From assembly GCF_009674725.1 (NCBI RefSeq), contig NZ_WKKH01000014.1:1-64000 (forward strand): a stretch of 64,000 bases of DNA. The letters run 5' to 3'. The translations under genes were made by a program, and so were the position numbers. This stretch comes from Pedobacter petrophilus (GTDB lineage: Bacteria; Bacteroidota; Bacteroidia; Sphingobacteriales; Sphingobacteriaceae). Positions 62,730 through 64,000 of this stretch are shown piece by piece. The notes beneath the pieces are model-generated. The model was not told where the DNA came from. It searched no databases and saw only the letters and a list, made by a program, of their open reading frames with translations. How positions within the stretch are numbered: the first letter of the stretch is position 1; every line of letters begins with the position of its first letter.

Positions 62730-63671
62730 ATGGCGGTGTGGAAAGAAAAAACTTTAGTGTCGGTAGTCGGCCCAACGGCAATAGGCAAAACGGCATTAGC
62801 CATTCAGCTGGCTCATTTTTTTAATACCGAAATTATCTCTGCAGATTCCCGCCAGTTTTTTAAGGAGATGGCAATTGGTACTGCAAAGCCAGATAAAGAA
62901 GAACTGGCAGCGGCCAAACACCACTTTATAGATTCTCATTCCATCCAAAAATTATTCAGCACCGGAGATTTTGAAGTGGAGGGATTGAAAACGCTTGATG
63001 ATATTTTTGAGCGTAACAACATCGCAATTATGGTTGGCGGTTCCGGCCTATACGTAAATGCCTTAATTAACGGGTTGGATGATATGCCCGAAATTGATCT
63101 CACGATCAGAACACAACTGAATGAGCAGTTTAAATTGGAAGGCATTGCTCCTATTCAGGCAAAATTAGCTGAAGTTGATCCAGAATATTTCGCTAAAGTG
63201 GATCAACAAAACCCGCAAAGAATGATCAGGGGGCTGGAAGTCTTTCTATCTACCGGGCAAAAGCTTTCTTCTATGCTTTCTGCTACTAAGAAAGAAAGAC
63301 CGTTCAACATCATTAAGATTGGTTTAAATACAGACAGGGCAATCCTATATGATCGGATTAACAAACGTGTAGATCAAATGATTATAAATGGCTTAGTGGA
63401 TGAAGTAAAATCGCTCGTAGCCTTTAGATCTTATAATGCATTGAATACCGTGGGTTACAGTGAAATTTTCGATTATCTGGATGGCAAAATTTCACTTGAA
63501 GATGCAGTTTCTTCTATTAAACAAAATACCCGTCGTTTTGCTAAACGCCAGCTCACCTGGTTTAGAAGAGATGGCGAAATTGAATGGTTTGAGCCAGATG
63601 AATTTGATAAGATTATAGAACTTATATTTCAGACAAAAAACTATAAAAGTAATACCACAAATTACCAATAA
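62730..63671 (+). CDS. miaA: tRNA dimethylallyltransferase
   Basis: A 313-residue enzyme that prenylates A37 of tRNAs reading UNN codons. The P-loop is VVGPTAIGKTALAIQLA, and IISADSRQFFKEMAIGTAKP is the family's second motif (usually DSRQxY; F here). The next block is HHFIDSHSIQKLFSTGDFEV, then IMVGGSGLYVNALINGLDD and the C-terminal NTVGYSEIFDYLDGKISLED with QNTRRFAKRQLTWFRRD. Complete. Confidence 0.95.
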   Translation: MAVWKEKTLVSVVGPTAIGKTALAIQLAHFFNTEIISADSRQFFKEMAIGTAKPDKEELAAAKHHFIDSHSIQKLFSTGDFEVEGLKTLDDIFERNNIAIMVGGSGLYVNALINGLDDMPEIDLTIRTQLNEQFKLEGIAPIQAKLAEVDPEYFAKVDQQNPQRMIRGLEVFLSTGQKLSSMLSATKKERPFNIIKIGLNTDRAILYDRINKRVDQMIINGLVDEVKSLVAFRSYNALNTVGYSEIFDYLDGKISLEDAVSSIKQNTRRFAKRQLTWFRRDGEIEWFEPDEFDKIIELIFQTKNYKSNTTNYQ

Positions 63672-63722
63672 CTTATACTATTAAAAATGTAGTTACATCT
63701 GTATAATCATGAATTAAATATT

Positions 63723-63730
63723 TAAGTTTG
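63723..63730 (+). promoter_or_regulatory. -7 element TAAGTTTG upstream of the last lipoprotein gene
   Basis: TAAGTTTG fits TAnnTTTG, 26 nt before the ATG at 63757. No -33 TTG is seen. Confidence 0.4.
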
Positions 63731-63756
63731 GTAAGGAAAACTTTAAATATTTAATT

Positions 63757-64000
63757 ATGAAAAACAAAAATTACATTTTTACTCTTCTAGTTACGGTTTT
63801 TTTAAGCTTCTTCGTATCATCTTGTAAAAAAAATCAAACTTTAGCCGAAGAATCAAAACCAGATATCTACAAGAATATTAAATTTATCAACGATTGGATT
63901 CCCCAGGAAGGAGCCTCATTATCTAATAAGGCAGCTAAACTTGCTATGACCAAGGGAAGTCCATTAAATGATATTTTAACATCGTGGATTGCTCAAGGAA
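63757..64000 (+). CDS. lipoprotein, 3' end cut off by the window
   Basis: The first 81 residues of an open frame. A signal sequence (FTLLVTVFLSFFVSSC) ends in a lipobox with Cys at residue 23. After that the sequence is KKNQTLAEESKPDIYKNIKF, and then INDWIPQEGASLSNKAAK. No family is recognisable in this piece. The coding frame runs to the window edge. Confidence 0.7.
   Translation, partial: MKNKNYIFTLLVTVFLSFFVSSCKKNQTLAEESKPDIYKNIKFINDWIPQEGASLSNKAAKLAMTKGSPLNDILTSWIAQG

Overview
The window looks like chromosomal DNA from a Bacteroidota species of the Sphingobacteriaceae, most likely Pedobacter or a close relative. The DNA is AT-rich, start codons lack Shine-Dalgarno sequences, and several genes carry the Bacteroidota promoter element TAnnTTTG. 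The gene content fits: paired DUF1080 and Gfo/Idh/MocA genes, LytS/LytTR regulators, lipoproteins with SC/GC lipoboxes, and many degenerate intergenic repeats. I saw no rRNA, tRNA, CRISPR array, IS element or prophage. The genus is inferred.

Left part (1-9.6 kb) is accessory. It holds an XRE regulator, a membrane protein, a PIN-toxin/HTH-antitoxin pair, a Ser/Thr-type 21-bp minisatellite, a gene of unknown function behind a strongly structured leader, and two clusters of a 56-bp hairpin repeat about 4 kb apart. An LRR-like protein follows, then a minus-strand group of an unknown 527-residue protein, a SUFU-domain protein and a DUF6985-type protein. This group resembles an immunity-gene island without a visible toxin.

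From 9.6 to 20.9 kb there is a TPR/LuxR-type regulator whose signal peptide is frameshifted in a poly-T run, and then a compact C4-dicarboxylate module on the minus strand. The module reads porin, DctA-type symporter, PEP carboxykinase, second DctA-like symporter, malate:quinone oxidoreductase (frameshifted). A LytS-type kinase and LytTR regulator diverge from it. Together these would bring malate-type acids in, oxidise malate to oxaloacetate and convert that to PEP for gluconeogenesis.

From 21 to 33 kb lie a Crp/Fnr regulator with secreted neighbours, two tandem PL1 pectate lyase lipoproteins, holA with an HsdR-N-like protein, and a four-gene minus-strand cluster (TIM-barrel epimerase-like, Gfo/Idh/MocA, double DUF1080, Gfo/Idh/MocA) that fits oxidative (3-keto) glycoside breakdown.

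From 33 to 64 kb the content is mostly housekeeping: valS, a Zn/Cd-type P-ATPase, an M13 peptidase, mnmD, mazG, truA, gyrB, an OmpH/Skp-like protein, guaD, dapD, a GT4 glycosyltransferase, a threonylcarbamoyl-AMP synthase, cca and miaA. The notable non-coding feature is an array of eight copies of a roughly 150-bp unit between valS and the P-ATPase, each with a CCGTTGGTT/AACCAACGG palindrome. Directly behind mazG sits a DUF4143-type ATPase that has no usable start codon and shares mazG's reading frame across a single TAA. The window ends inside a lipoprotein gene.
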